Part shown: piece by piece, positions 43,442 through 51,758 of the stretch
How the letters are laid out: each line of letters opens with the position of its first letter
Numbering within the stretch: the first letter of the stretch is position 1
Program-made: the position numbers and the translations under genes
Source: Actinoplanes flavus
GTDB lineage: Bacteria > Actinomycetota > Actinomycetes > Mycobacteriales > Micromonosporaceae
DNA: 64,000 bases
Direction of reading: 5' to 3'
NCBI RefSeq assembly: GCF_017592555.1
Contig: NZ_JAGFNS010000022.1
Location: 76,983-140,982 of the forward strand
Notes under the pieces: model-generated
Seen by the model: only the letters and a program-made list of their open reading frames with translations
Database searches by the model: none
What the model was told of the DNA's origin: nothing

Positions 43442-43519
43442 CTATCGATGGTTCACACGGCCGGCGGTTGCATGGTCGATCTCGCGCTGTTCCAGGTAGT
43501 CCGCTGCACGGATGCGCAT
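43442..43519 (-). CDS. Possible 25-aa small ORF ahead of the GPP34 operon
   Basis: ATG at 43519 with an AGGAGA ribosome site 8 nt upstream, encoding a short charged peptide beginning MRIRAADYLEQREIDHA and ending TAG at 43442, 11 bp before the GPP34 start. It could be a leader peptide or simply a small conserved protein. No run of a single amino acid suggests attenuation. Supported only by the ribosome site and the position. Confidence 0.4.
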   Translation of the reverse strand: MRIRAADYLEQREIDHATAGRVNHR

Positions 43520-43705
43520 GTCGTTGTCTCCTGTTCCAGGATCATGAAGCCCCGAGGCGGGCGGGAACCGGTGCCGCTGCTGCTGGGGAGACCGCTGCGG
43601 CTCCTCACGCCCACCCCGGGGCCGTCTTCAGGCGCTGCCGACCGGCTGATCGGGCGGCGCGGATAGACGATCCCGTGCGACCGCCGGCGTTGGGTAGATC
43701 ACGTT

Positions 43706-43769
43706 GGGGGTCCACCGCGAACCCCTCGATATCGGGCCTTGGCCCTGTGGGGGTCCACCGTGAACCCCC
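43706..43769. promoter_or_regulatory. Two palindromic operator-like sites upstream of the biosynthetic operon
   Basis: Site 2 (43749-43769) is an almost perfect palindrome: arms GGGGGTCCAC and GTGAACCCCC around a central C. Site 1 (43706-43726) has the same left arm and a slightly diverged right arm (GCGAACCCCT). They are 43 bp apart, close to four helical turns, and lie 100-160 bp before the radical SAM gene. The rest of 43520-43867 shows no gene. Candidate binders are the XRE-TPR regulators at 52476-53675 and 54601-55896. Confidence 0.6.
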
Positions 43770-43867
43770 ACGATGAGCTGCCATGACGATGCTCCGCCCA
43801 GCGAGGGTGAGACATCGGCCTTCGTCGAAGTGAACCCGGCGCTGGTCGTCTTCTGGGGAGGAGAATC

Positions 43868-44791
43868 ATGCGCGTCTCAGCGATGACGTCGGACCCTGCG
43901 CCGTGGGCGTGGGAGTTCGACTGGCACCTGACGAACAGGTGCAATTTCTTCTGCGAGTACTGCCATCCGCAGATCCGGTACGTCCTGAACAAGAAGCCGC
44001 TGGAGGAGCCGTCTGCTGATCTGGTCGTGCGCCGTTTCGAGGAACTGGAGGGCACCTCACTGGTGCACATGTCGAGCGGGGAACCGTTCCTCTTTCCCGA
44101 CTTCGCGCGGTTGTGCGCCGGGCTGACCCGCCGCAACTGGATCAGCATCAACACGAACCTGGCGTCACCCGACTTGGTGGCCGATTTCGCGGCGTCGGTC
44201 GATCCAGCCAGGGTCGTGAAGATCGTGGCAGCGCTGCACATGCCTGAGCGTGAACGTCTCGGCCTGCCGTTGGAGACGTACGCCGAGTCGTTCCGGATCC
44301 TGCGGGCCGCCGGCTTCGACGTGGTCTCCCTCTACGTTCTGTATCCACCGTTGCTGCCGCGACTCCGGGAGGATCTCGCAGCTCTGGCTGGCCTCGGCGT
44401 GGAGCCGGTCCGCGCCAAGGTCTTCAAGGGCGTATACGAAGGCCGCCGTTACCCGGAGTCCTACACCGACGGAGAGCGGGACCAGATCCTGGCGAACTCC
44501 GGCGAGTACGTGTTCAACCGCCCGTACCTGGACGGGATGCTCGCCTTCCGCGGCCAGGCGTGCACGGCGGGCATGAGTTCGTTCAAGGTCACGGTCACCG
44601 GCGAGGTACGCAGGTGCGCATCCGTGCCGACGAGCTACGGCAACCTCTACGACGGGACGTTCCGGCCCGCCCAGGAGAGCACGGCTTGCCCGGCACGACG
44701 TGTCCTGGTCCTGTCGCAGTGCCTGGCCTATCTGGTGGAGCCTCCCGTCACCGCCGGAACGGCAACCGATCGGGCGGAGGCTCAAGCATGA
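43868..44791 (+). CDS. Radical SAM enzyme with Cys-containing C-terminal region
   Basis: A 307-aa protein with the radical SAM cluster motif Cys25-x3-Cys29-x2-Cys32 (CNFFCEYC). It then has the GE-type motif in MSSGEPFLFPDF and a partial TIM barrel. C-terminal Cys residues (ACTAGMSS, RRCASVP, STACPARR) could bind a second iron-sulfur cluster, as in SPASM/twitch proteins. A strong ribosome site GGGGAGGAG precedes the ATG. It starts a seven-gene run with overlaps at every junction. The gene directly after it makes SAM, so the cluster supplies this enzyme's cosubstrate. No precursor peptide gene was found nearby, so the substrate is probably a small molecule rather than a RiPP. Confidence 0.88.
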   Translation: MRVSAMTSDPAPWAWEFDWHLTNRCNFFCEYCHPQIRYVLNKKPLEEPSADLVVRRFEELEGTSLVHMSSGEPFLFPDFARLCAGLTRRNWISINTNLASPDLVADFAASVDPARVVKIVAALHMPERERLGLPLETYAESFRILRAAGFDVVSLYVLYPPLLPRLREDLAALAGLGVEPVRAKVFKGVYEGRRYPESYTDGERDQILANSGEYVFNRPYLDGMLAFRGQACTAGMSSFKVTVTGEVRRCASVPTSYGNLYDGTFRPAQESTACPARRVLVLSQCLAYLVEPPVTAGTATDRAEAQA

Positions 44792-46017
44792 GAGTGCTGA
44801 CCGGCCTCGGTGCCGTCCGTCCCGATCAGATGCCTTTCGATGTCGCCGAACGCAAGGGCATCGGCCATCCTGACAGCCTCGCCGACCTGGTCGCGGACAG
44901 TTTCTCCCGGCGTTACGTCCACCTGTGCCGTGAGCAGTTCGGCGTGGTGCCGAACCACTGGGTCGACAAGGTCAATCTGGTGGGGGCGGCGGCCGACGTC
45001 CGGTTCGGCGGCTACGACATCCGCAAGCCGGTCGACGGCTACCTGTTCGGCAAGCTCACCGAGCATCTGGGTGGGACGCGTCTTCCGCTCGCTGACCTGT
45101 TCGGCGAGGTGGCCCGGAGCGTTCTGGTGGAGGTTCTCGGCGACGAGACCGTGCTCGATCATCTGCGACTCCACGTCAACAACACCGCCGGCACCGCTGT
45201 GGATCATGACGAGCAGTTCTACCAGCCGCGGACGGCAGCTGCCGTCCGCGAGGTGCTGGCGGACGAGTCCGTCGCGAACGACACCGTGCTGTGCGCGGGA
45301 AGCGGCCCTCGTGGTGCGGCCGCGGAGACTGCCGTCTGGTTGGAGTCGCTGCTGACTCGGCGTGACTTCCGTTCCCGTTTCGGCACCGGCACGGACGTGA
45401 AGGTCATGGTGGTCCGCTCGGGTGCCGAGCTGGACGTCACCGCGGCCGTTCCGTTTCTGCCCGGGGCGGTGAGCACCTGGTCGGAGTACCGCGATCGGCT
45501 GGACGCCGTTCAGGACGAGCTCGGCACCGAGGTGAAGCAGTTCCTCGACGGCCTGTCGCTTCCCCTGGGAGAAGCGCGGTTGCACCTGAACACCAAGGAC
45601 GTCCCGGGCCGCGGCTACTTGGCGCCGTTCGGTACGTCTCTCGGCAAGGGCGACTGCGGTGCGGTGGGCCGGGGGAACCGCTACAACGGTGTCATCGAGC
45701 CGTTGCGGCCGGCCAGCGGCGAGGCGCCCGCCGGGAAGAATCCTGTGCACCATGTCGGGAAGATCTACACGGCGATCGCCGGTGACATCGCTGGTCGATT
45801 GTTCGCGCATTTGGGTGTCTACGCCGATGTGGTGGTCGCCGCCCGTAACGGTGGTCGGCTGGATGAGCCGGCGTATGTGCTGATCCGCAGTGATCGACCG
45901 GTCGGTGTCGCCGGCGAGGCGATCGCTCGTGAGGCTCTCGGGACTGCTCCGTCCTACCATGAGCGCTTTCTCGGCGAGGATCCGATCGCCCGGTTCCGAG
46001 AGCGGGCGTCGGCATGA
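44788..46017 (+). CDS. Archaeal-type S-adenosylmethionine synthetase
   Basis: A 409-aa methionine adenosyltransferase of the archaeal family, not the usual bacterial MetK. Diagnostic segments are ERKGIGHPDSLADLVAD (residues 21-37), HVNNTAGTAVDHDE, RGYLAPFGTSLGKGDCGAVG and GRGNRYNGVI, and then NPVHHVGKIY. Length fits the archaeal enzymes (about 400 aa). It makes SAM from methionine and ATP. The ATG overlaps the radical SAM stop by 4 bp (ATGA), so the two are cotranslated. Since the host surely has MetK, this second enzyme implies heavy SAM demand, or production of an unusual SAM-derived metabolite. Confidence 0.93.
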   Translation: MRVLTGLGAVRPDQMPFDVAERKGIGHPDSLADLVADSFSRRYVHLCREQFGVVPNHWVDKVNLVGAAADVRFGGYDIRKPVDGYLFGKLTEHLGGTRLPLADLFGEVARSVLVEVLGDETVLDHLRLHVNNTAGTAVDHDEQFYQPRTAAAVREVLADESVANDTVLCAGSGPRGAAAETAVWLESLLTRRDFRSRFGTGTDVKVMVVRSGAELDVTAAVPFLPGAVSTWSEYRDRLDAVQDELGTEVKQFLDGLSLPLGEARLHLNTKDVPGRGYLAPFGTSLGKGDCGAVGRGNRYNGVIEPLRPASGEAPAGKNPVHHVGKIYTAIAGDIAGRLFAHLGVYADVVVAARNGGRLDEPAYVLIRSDRPVGVAGEAIAREALGTAPSYHERFLGEDPIARFRERASA

Positions 46018-46667
46018 CGACGGTGCTGGACGACGCCCATGTCCGCCATCTGGAGCAGCTGCGATCCCGGACCCCGGTCATCGACCGGCAAGGGCTGCGG
46101 CTGGACGACACCTACGTGATGTTCTTCGCCGAGGCCGAACTCATGGCCGAGCATGCCCGCCGCCTGGTCGCCGGCCAGGCAGCGCCCCGGGTTCTCGAGG
46201 TCGGGCTCGGGCTGGGAGTCTTCGCCGAGCAGCTCGGCGCGCATCGGATCGGCGGCTACCGGGCAGTGGAACCGCATCCGGGCGTGGTGGAGCTGGTCGC
46301 TCCACGGGTCAGGTCGGCGCTTCGCTGCGAGGTGACGTTCGAGGTACGGCCTTGGCAGTCGGTCGCGCTGCCTCCGGCGAGCCTCGACGCGATCATGTAC
46401 GACACCTGGCCGCCGGACGGTCTTGCCGACGCGGACTTCGCCCGGTTCGTCGAGCATGTTGCCGTGCCGGCCCTGCGGCCCGGCGGACGGTTCAGCTTCT
46501 TTCACAGCGGCAGGCACCTGCCTGCAGCCCGGACGTACGTCCTGGACAAGCACTTCCCCGGCTGGCAGGCCGTCCCCTACCGCATACCTCCAGCCGACCT
46601 ACCGGCTGCCTGGAGCAAACCCAGCGCGGACTTTCTCGTACCGATCGCGGTGAAAGGAGACGACTGA
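46014..46667 (+). CDS. Class I SAM-dependent methyltransferase
   Basis: A 217-aa methyltransferase. Motif I is VLEVGLGLGVFAEQL (residues 60-74), the acidic ribose-binding residue is in RAVEPHP, and a post-motif reads LDAIMYDTWPPDG. The D-T-W-P-P segment recalls guanidinoacetate and arginine methyltransferases, which hints at an N-methylation of a guanidine-like group, though not strongly. The N-terminal ~40 residues (PVIDRQGLRLDDTYVMFF) resemble the lid of the same group. It overlaps the SAM synthetase by 4 bp (ATGA). Confidence 0.88.
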   Translation: MTTVLDDAHVRHLEQLRSRTPVIDRQGLRLDDTYVMFFAEAELMAEHARRLVAGQAAPRVLEVGLGLGVFAEQLGAHRIGGYRAVEPHPGVVELVAPRVRSALRCEVTFEVRPWQSVALPPASLDAIMYDTWPPDGLADADFARFVEHVAVPALRPGGRFSFFHSGRHLPAARTYVLDKHFPGWQAVPYRIPPADLPAAWSKPSADFLVPIAVKGDD

Positions 46668-47398
46668 TGGACACGGTGCCGATCAGTTCCTCGGTGCGAA
46701 ACGCATTCAACGAGGAAGGGTACGTGGTGCTGCCCGGCGTTCTCGAAGCCGTCACCGTCGAGGCTCTCAGCGACGCCGCTGATCACGTCTTCGCGCAGGT
46801 CGTCGGGACGACCCTGGCCGAGCAGATGGCCCATCCCCGGCTCACCTGGTGGCGGCTGCCGGACGGCCAGGCGTACGTCTTCAAGGTGAAGCCCGTCGCT
46901 GACCTGGCGCCGGCCTTCGGCGACGTGGCGCGTGGCCAGGCGCTGCCGGCCATCGCGTCGGCGTTGCTCGGCGCCGAGGTGGAGCTGATGGAGGACAAGG
47001 TCACCTACAAGGAGGCTCTGGATACCGACGTGCCGTGGGCGGCCTTGCCGGTGCTGGGCGAAGAGGTTCGCAAGCACTCGGATGCGACGTACTTCGCCGC
47101 CCGTGGCTTCAGCCGGGTGTTGACCGTCGCGGTGTGTCTGGACGACTGCCCGGCCGAGGCGGGCGCGCTGCGGGTCTGGCCTGGAACCCATCGCCGGCCT
47201 GTCGAGTACGTGCCGACGGCGGATCAGGGCCTGGTGGTGCCGGACGAGTCGGCTCCGGACGACGAGGCGGTCACGCTGGCGGCCGAGGCCGGGACGGTCC
47301 TTGCGTGGGACGCGGCCCTGGTGCACGCGAGCGACGCCAATCTGACGGGCAAGCCACGGCGGCTGCTCGTGCTCGGCTACACGGCGGTCGGACACTGA
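46667..47398 (+). CDS. Phytanoyl-CoA dioxygenase-like Fe(II)/2-oxoglutarate enzyme
   Basis: A 243-aa non-haem iron oxygenase. The facial triad is visible as His137-x-Asp139 in KHSDATYF and His220 in ALVHASD, with Arg231 as the likely 2-oxoglutarate ligand. The surrounding VAVCLDDCPAEAGALRVWPG is the classic PhyH segment. It would hydroxylate, desaturate or otherwise oxidise the pathway intermediate. The TGATG junction puts its start 1 bp inside the preceding stop codon, after GAAAGGAG. Confidence 0.9.
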   Translation: MDTVPISSSVRNAFNEEGYVVLPGVLEAVTVEALSDAADHVFAQVVGTTLAEQMAHPRLTWWRLPDGQAYVFKVKPVADLAPAFGDVARGQALPAIASALLGAEVELMEDKVTYKEALDTDVPWAALPVLGEEVRKHSDATYFAARGFSRVLTVAVCLDDCPAEAGALRVWPGTHRRPVEYVPTADQGLVVPDESAPDDEAVTLAAEAGTVLAWDAALVHASDANLTGKPRRLLVLGYTAVGH

Positions 47399-48345
47399 TG
47401 GGTATCCGGGTTCTGGTGATCGGCGGCACCGGCTTCGTCGGGTCTCACGTGGTCGCCGCCTGTGTCGACCGGGGCCACGACGTGACGGTGTTCAGCCGGG
47501 GCCGCCGTCCCGTCGTCTCCGGTGTGGCGAGCATCGTCGGAGACCGACGTCGACCCGGCCCGGCGACCCGAGCAGATCTGGAAAGCAGCTGGGACACGGT
47601 CATCGACATGTGCGCGCACACGGCCTCGGACATGGACGTGAGTCAGAACATCCCGGCCACGCGCTACCTGCTGTTGTCCACGTGCGGGGTCTACCAGGCG
47701 GCGGGGCTGTCCCGGATCGCGGACGAGTCGGTGCCGGTGAACTCCAACGGTGTGGCTCGCGGGAAGGTACAGTGCGAACGCCGCGCTGCGCTGCTTCCGG
47801 CGCAGTCTCTGGTCGTCCGGCTCGGTGTGGTCACCGGGCCGGGCTACCCGTCCGGGCGGGCCACCTATTGGCTCGACCGAGCGCTGCTTGGCACGAGCGT
47901 CCTCGTTCCGGCGAGACCGGACCAGCCGGTACAACTCGTCGATGTTCGGGACGTCGCCGGATTCCTGGCGGCGATGGTCGACTCCGAGCAGACCGGCGTG
48001 GTCAACGTCGCCGGCCCGATCACGTTGTTCGCCGAGTTCATCGACCTGATCCGGGCCGCTGGACACAGCGAGTCGCAATTCCACTGGGCCCCGGAGCAAT
48101 TCGTCCTGGCCCGCGGTGTCCTGCCTTGGCAGGAAGTACCACTGTGGCTGCCCACGGATCACCCGTTCCGAGCCCACCTACGGACCGGAACCGACCGTGC
48201 CACTCACATGGGCTTCGTCGCCCGCCCACTCGCCGCGACGATCGCTGACCTCACCTCCTGGTACCGGACTCATCGGTATCGGCATCCCCACTGGCTGGCA
48301 CTCGACCGTGAGCAAGCGCTGCTCCGAGCGATACGGGGACTCTGA
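47398..48345 (+). CDS. NAD(P)-dependent epimerase/dehydratase (extended SDR)
   Basis: A 315-aa protein with an N-terminal Rossmann fold: VLVIGGTGFVGSHVVAA, where G-G-T-G-F-V-G binds NAD(P). The region STCGVYQ replaces the usual Ser/Tyr segment. The expected Tyr-x3-Lys is not obvious; a Lys occurs in ARGKVQCERR, and the neighbouring VRLGVVTGPGYPSG is a normal SDR loop. This resembles atypical SDRs that act as reductases or isomerases. It begins with an ATG sharing the A of the previous TGA. Confidence 0.88.
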   Translation: MGIRVLVIGGTGFVGSHVVAACVDRGHDVTVFSRGRRPVVSGVASIVGDRRRPGPATRADLESSWDTVIDMCAHTASDMDVSQNIPATRYLLLSTCGVYQAAGLSRIADESVPVNSNGVARGKVQCERRAALLPAQSLVVRLGVVTGPGYPSGRATYWLDRALLGTSVLVPARPDQPVQLVDVRDVAGFLAAMVDSEQTGVVNVAGPITLFAEFIDLIRAAGHSESQFHWAPEQFVLARGVLPWQEVPLWLPTDHPFRAHLRTGTDRATHMGFVARPLAATIADLTSWYRTHRYRHPHWLALDREQALLRAIRGL

Positions 48346-48977
48346 TGCTCCCCTACACGCAGCCCGCCCCTTACTCCAGCCAGTGGGGCGAGGACCGTTG
48401 GCTCACCGAGCGGCTCGTCCCACCGCGGCGAGGGGTGTTCGTGGACGTCGGCGCGGGGGACGGCGTTCGCGGCAGCAACAGCCTGTACTTCGAGGATCAG
48501 GGCTGGTCCGGGCTCTGCGTCGACCCGGATCCACGCAATCGGGAGGCTCTCGCCCGAAGAAGGTGCGCGCTTCAGATGTGCGCCGTCGCCAGCCGACCCG
48601 AACCGCAGCCATTCAGCATGTACGACGCCAAGCCCTCATGGTCAGGACTGGGCAAACGCGGCGTCGGCTACACCGTGATCACCATCGACTGCCGCACCCT
48701 GGAGGACCTGCTCACCGAGGCGGCCATCGAGCGCATCGATCTGCTCAGCATCGACGTCGAAGGCACCGAGCTGGATGTCTGGGCGTCCTTCGACCCTGAT
48801 CGCCACCGGCCCGGAATCGTCATCGCCGAGTACGACGATTCCGTCCCTGCTCGCAGCACCGCGCATCTGCACCGCGCGTTCGGCATCGACCGGTACGAAC
48901 TCCTGCACCGAACACCGTCCAACCTGATCCTTCGAGGTACGGACGCTGTCAGCCGGCAGCGGTGGCCCAATGTTTGA
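48345..48977 (+). CDS. FkbM-family methyltransferase
   Basis: A 210-aa SAM-dependent methyltransferase. Motif I is GVFVDVGAGDGVRGSNSLYF with the FkbM-typical Ser/Asn after the glycine loop, and the C-terminal signature is IDLLSIDVEGTELDVW. FkbM enzymes usually methylate hydroxyl groups in natural products. It is the second methyltransferase in the operon. The ATG overlaps the SDR stop by 1 bp. Confidence 0.92.
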   Translation: MLPYTQPAPYSSQWGEDRWLTERLVPPRRGVFVDVGAGDGVRGSNSLYFEDQGWSGLCVDPDPRNREALARRRCALQMCAVASRPEPQPFSMYDAKPSWSGLGKRGVGYTVITIDCRTLEDLLTEAAIERIDLLSIDVEGTELDVWASFDPDRHRPGIVIAEYDDSVPARSTAHLHRAFGIDRYELLHRTPSNLILRGTDAVSRQRWPNV

Positions 48978-50310
48978 CCAGGTCACGGCCGTCCTCCGCC
49001 GACGCCTCGCCAGCGAGAACGTCATCGTGTTCTGCTCCCAGCACGAGGAGGTTCCGGCGTGGCAACGGCTGCTGGAGACCGCCGGGGTGAACTCGGCGCT
49101 GGTCCTGGCCTTCGACGGTCCTCAGCTCTCGCCGCTGCTCGCGCACCCGTCACACCGAGAAGCCGGAGAGCTGGTGGCCGCTCGGCATAGGCTGTTGGGC
49201 ACCCTGTCCGGGCGATCGCCGCTCGCGCAGATGGTCGACGGCTTCGACCCGGCACGCCGAGCGGTTCTCCTGGTCACCGACCCGCTCGATCCGAGAGACG
49301 TCGGTGAGCGTCGCCTTTTCGCGGCAAAGCACCCCAGCTGGTCACTCGTCGAACACAAGAGTGTCGTGGACACGCTGTGGGACGTCATGGGCGTGGACCG
49401 GGCCGAATCGATGGTCGTCGACCGGCCCGGCACCCTGTTGAAGCAGGACAGTCTGGCGACCAGTGGCATCGTCGCCTCGTGGCAACGCCTCGGCGAAGCA
49501 CCCGCAGCGGGCGGGAGCGGCATAAGAACCGCCCTCACCGAGATCAATGACGGTCGCTTCCGTATACGCATCATGCCGCATCTGACCGGACGGCCCTGCC
49601 GCCTGCATGGGCTGACCAGCAAGGATACGACGGCCGTCTTCCCGCCCTTGGAGTTGCTGGTCCCGCAGCGAAAGGAAGACGGATCGTTCCTGTGCGCGGG
49701 CTCCATCCCGCTGCCGGCACCGGAGCAGGCTCCGCTGGCGGCATTGACGCGGCAGCTCGGCGACCAGTTGCGCGCGTTTCTGGCGTACCGCGGAGGATTC
49801 TCGGTGGACGGGATCCTCACGCCCGACGGCTTCCGCCCGACCGACCTCAACACCAGAGTCACCTCGGCGTTGGAGAGCCTGCCGGCGACGGTTCGCGTCG
49901 CGGTACACGCCTGCGCCCTGGCGGCTCGCGCCGATCTGATCGACCTGCCAGGTCCGGCCCTCGGGCGATACGTGGCGCACGCGTTCCGGGAAACCGGCGA
50001 ACTGCTGATCCGCGCTCCGTTCCCAGACAACGACCGCCTGGTTCGTGAGCCTGTTCGCTGGTTCGGTGCGGTCCTCGTCAGCGCCGGACACGCCGAGCCG
50101 CATGGCGTCCTCGACATCGGTCCAGGAGCACGGGGAGCCGTCCTGACCGCCCGAATGCGCCGTGCTGACCTACCTGACGGCGTGGATCTCCAAGCCGTCA
50201 CCATCGCCGTGTTCGAGGCGGCAGACCGGCTGCTGGGAGCGAGATACGGGCCGTTGATGGCACCGGACGGTGTTGACCCGCATCAAGCGGATCAGCACCG
50301 TCGCAGGTAG
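48970..50310 (+). CDS. Probable ATP-grasp-like ligase, last gene of the biosynthetic operon
   Basis: A 446-aa protein without a confidently named family. The segment LAYRGGFSVDGILTPDGFRP followed by TDLNTRV resembles the metal/ATP-binding end of ATP-grasp enzymes, as in pathway-specific peptide ligases of the PGM1 type (G-x-x-x-V-D-G ... N-x-R). The N-terminal ~120 residues look like a Rossmann-like pre-ATP domain. If right, it would join an amino acid or acid to the product as an amide. It overlaps the FkbM gene by 8 bp. Its stop lies 7 bp from the convergent gltX stop, with no hairpin between. Confidence 0.6.
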   Translation: MFDQVTAVLRRRLASENVIVFCSQHEEVPAWQRLLETAGVNSALVLAFDGPQLSPLLAHPSHREAGELVAARHRLLGTLSGRSPLAQMVDGFDPARRAVLLVTDPLDPRDVGERRLFAAKHPSWSLVEHKSVVDTLWDVMGVDRAESMVVDRPGTLLKQDSLATSGIVASWQRLGEAPAAGGSGIRTALTEINDGRFRIRIMPHLTGRPCRLHGLTSKDTTAVFPPLELLVPQRKEDGSFLCAGSIPLPAPEQAPLAALTRQLGDQLRAFLAYRGGFSVDGILTPDGFRPTDLNTRVTSALESLPATVRVAVHACALAARADLIDLPGPALGRYVAHAFRETGELLIRAPFPDNDRLVREPVRWFGAVLVSAGHAEPHGVLDIGPGARGAVLTARMRRADLPDGVDLQAVTIAVFEAADRLLGARYGPLMAPDGVDPHQADQHRRR

Positions 50311-50317
50311 AGCAGGC

Positions 50318-51730
50318 TCACCCGAGCCGGGCGATCGCCGCCTGGATGCGCTGCAGAGTGCGGTCGCGGCCGAGCACTTCCAGCGACTCGAACAGCGGCA
50401 AGCCGATGGTCCGGCCGGTCACCGCGACACGAACCGGTGCCTGCGCCTTGCCGAGCTTCAACCCTCGCGCCGCGCCCAGTTCCTCCACCGTCTGCTTCAG
50501 CGACTCCGCAGTCCACGCAACGCCGGCGAAAGCGGCAGCCACATCGGTCAGCAGGCCGACCGCCGCTTCGCCGGTCATCGCCTTCGCCCAGGCAGCGTCG
50601 TCGACCGGAGGTTCTGGCAGGAACAGGAAGTCCACCATCGTCACGATCTCAGCGAGCAGGCTGACTCTGGTCTGTGCCAGCGGCGCCACCAAGGCGAAAA
50701 CGCCCTCGTCGTAGTCCTCGGGCCGCCACGGGGTTGCCTCGCCGTACAGCCAAGGGCGGCAGGCGGCGGTGAACTCCTCGACGCTCATCGCCCGGATGTA
50801 GTCGCCGTTGAAGGCGCGAAGCTTCTTCACGTCGAAGAAGGCCGGCGACGGGTTAACGTCTTCGAGCCGGAACTCGGCGACAAGGTCCTCCCACGGCAGG
50901 ATCTCCCGGTTACCGGACGGGGCCCAGCCCAGCAGCATCAGGTAGTTGCGCATCGTCTCGGCGAGGTAGCCCTCGTCACGGAAGTCCTCCAGAGCGACCC
51001 GGTCACGCCGCTTGGACAGCTTCTGCCGCTTCTCGTTCACCAGGATCGGCGCGTGCGCCCAGACGGGCGGCTCGTGCCCGAGCGCCTGCCACAGCAGCTG
51101 CTGCTTCGGCGTGTTCGGCAGATGCTCCTCGGCCCGGATCACGTGCGTGATACCCATGACCATGTCGTCCACGACGTTGGCCAGCAGGAACACCGGTGAC
51201 CCGTCGCCGCGGGCGATCACGAAGTCCTCGATGGTGTTGTTGGCGAACGTCGGCTCGCCGCGGACCAGGTCACGAACGACCGTCTGTCCCTCGTCCGGAG
51301 TGCGGAAACGCACGGCCCGGCCCGGCTCGGCGGTCAGGCCGCGGTCACGACAGAAGCCGTCGTAGCCCTTGTGCTCGCTGCCGGTGCGCGCGACAACCTG
51401 CTCACGGACGCAGTCGCAGTAGTACGCCTGCCCCGCGGTGAGGAGCTTGTCGATCGCGTCACGGTGGTGCTGAACATAGGCGGACTGGAACAGCGGTCCC
51501 TCGTACTCCTCGGGCCCGCAACCCAGCCATGCCATCGCATCCAGGATCCCCTGGACCCACTCGGGCTTGCTGCGTTCAGCGTCGGTGTCCTCGATCCGGA
51601 GCACAAGGGTGCCCCCGGACTGCTTCGCCAGCACCCAGTTGTAGAGCAGGGAACGGGCGTTGCCCACGTGGAACATCCCCGTAGGAGACGGGGCGATTCG
51701 GACACGTACGCCGGAAGGAGAAGACGCCAT
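50318..51730 (-). CDS. gltX: Extra glutamyl-tRNA synthetase inside the element
   Basis: A 470-aa class I synthetase of the GluRS type. The HIGH-type motif reads HVGN (residues 21-24) in RIAPSPTGMFHVGNARSLL, where bacterial GltX usually has HIGG, HIGT or HVGT. KMSKS appears as KLSKR (about 238). The Zn-binding-like CDCVREQV and the anticodon-binding C-terminal helices are present; length is normal. A chromosome already has GltX, so this is a second copy. Such copies in biosynthetic clusters are often self-resistance variants, or supply Glu-tRNA as an acyl donor; both readings are inference. It lies 28 bp after the creatininase gene. Confidence 0.9.
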   Translation of the reverse strand: MASSPSGVRVRIAPSPTGMFHVGNARSLLYNWVLAKQSGGTLVLRIEDTDAERSKPEWVQGILDAMAWLGCGPEEYEGPLFQSAYVQHHRDAIDKLLTAGQAYYCDCVREQVVARTGSEHKGYDGFCRDRGLTAEPGRAVRFRTPDEGQTVVRDLVRGEPTFANNTIEDFVIARGDGSPVFLLANVVDDMVMGITHVIRAEEHLPNTPKQQLLWQALGHEPPVWAHAPILVNEKRQKLSKRRDRVALEDFRDEGYLAETMRNYLMLLGWAPSGNREILPWEDLVAEFRLEDVNPSPAFFDVKKLRAFNGDYIRAMSVEEFTAACRPWLYGEATPWRPEDYDEGVFALVAPLAQTRVSLLAEIVTMVDFLFLPEPPVDDAAWAKAMTGEAAVGLLTDVAAAFAGVAWTAESLKQTVEELGAARGLKLGKAQAPVRVAVTGRTIGLPLFESLEVLGRDRTLQRIQAAIARLG

Positions 51731-51758
51731 GCACGCAGCGTACCGGCCGCCGGTCCGA

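Noticed and set aside
43431..44800. RiPP pathway reading of the radical SAM operon
   Set aside because: No short precursor gene with a Cys- or Ser/Thr-rich core lies near it, and no leader-binding RRE-type protein was seen. The 25-codon ORF is on the opposite strand and charged.
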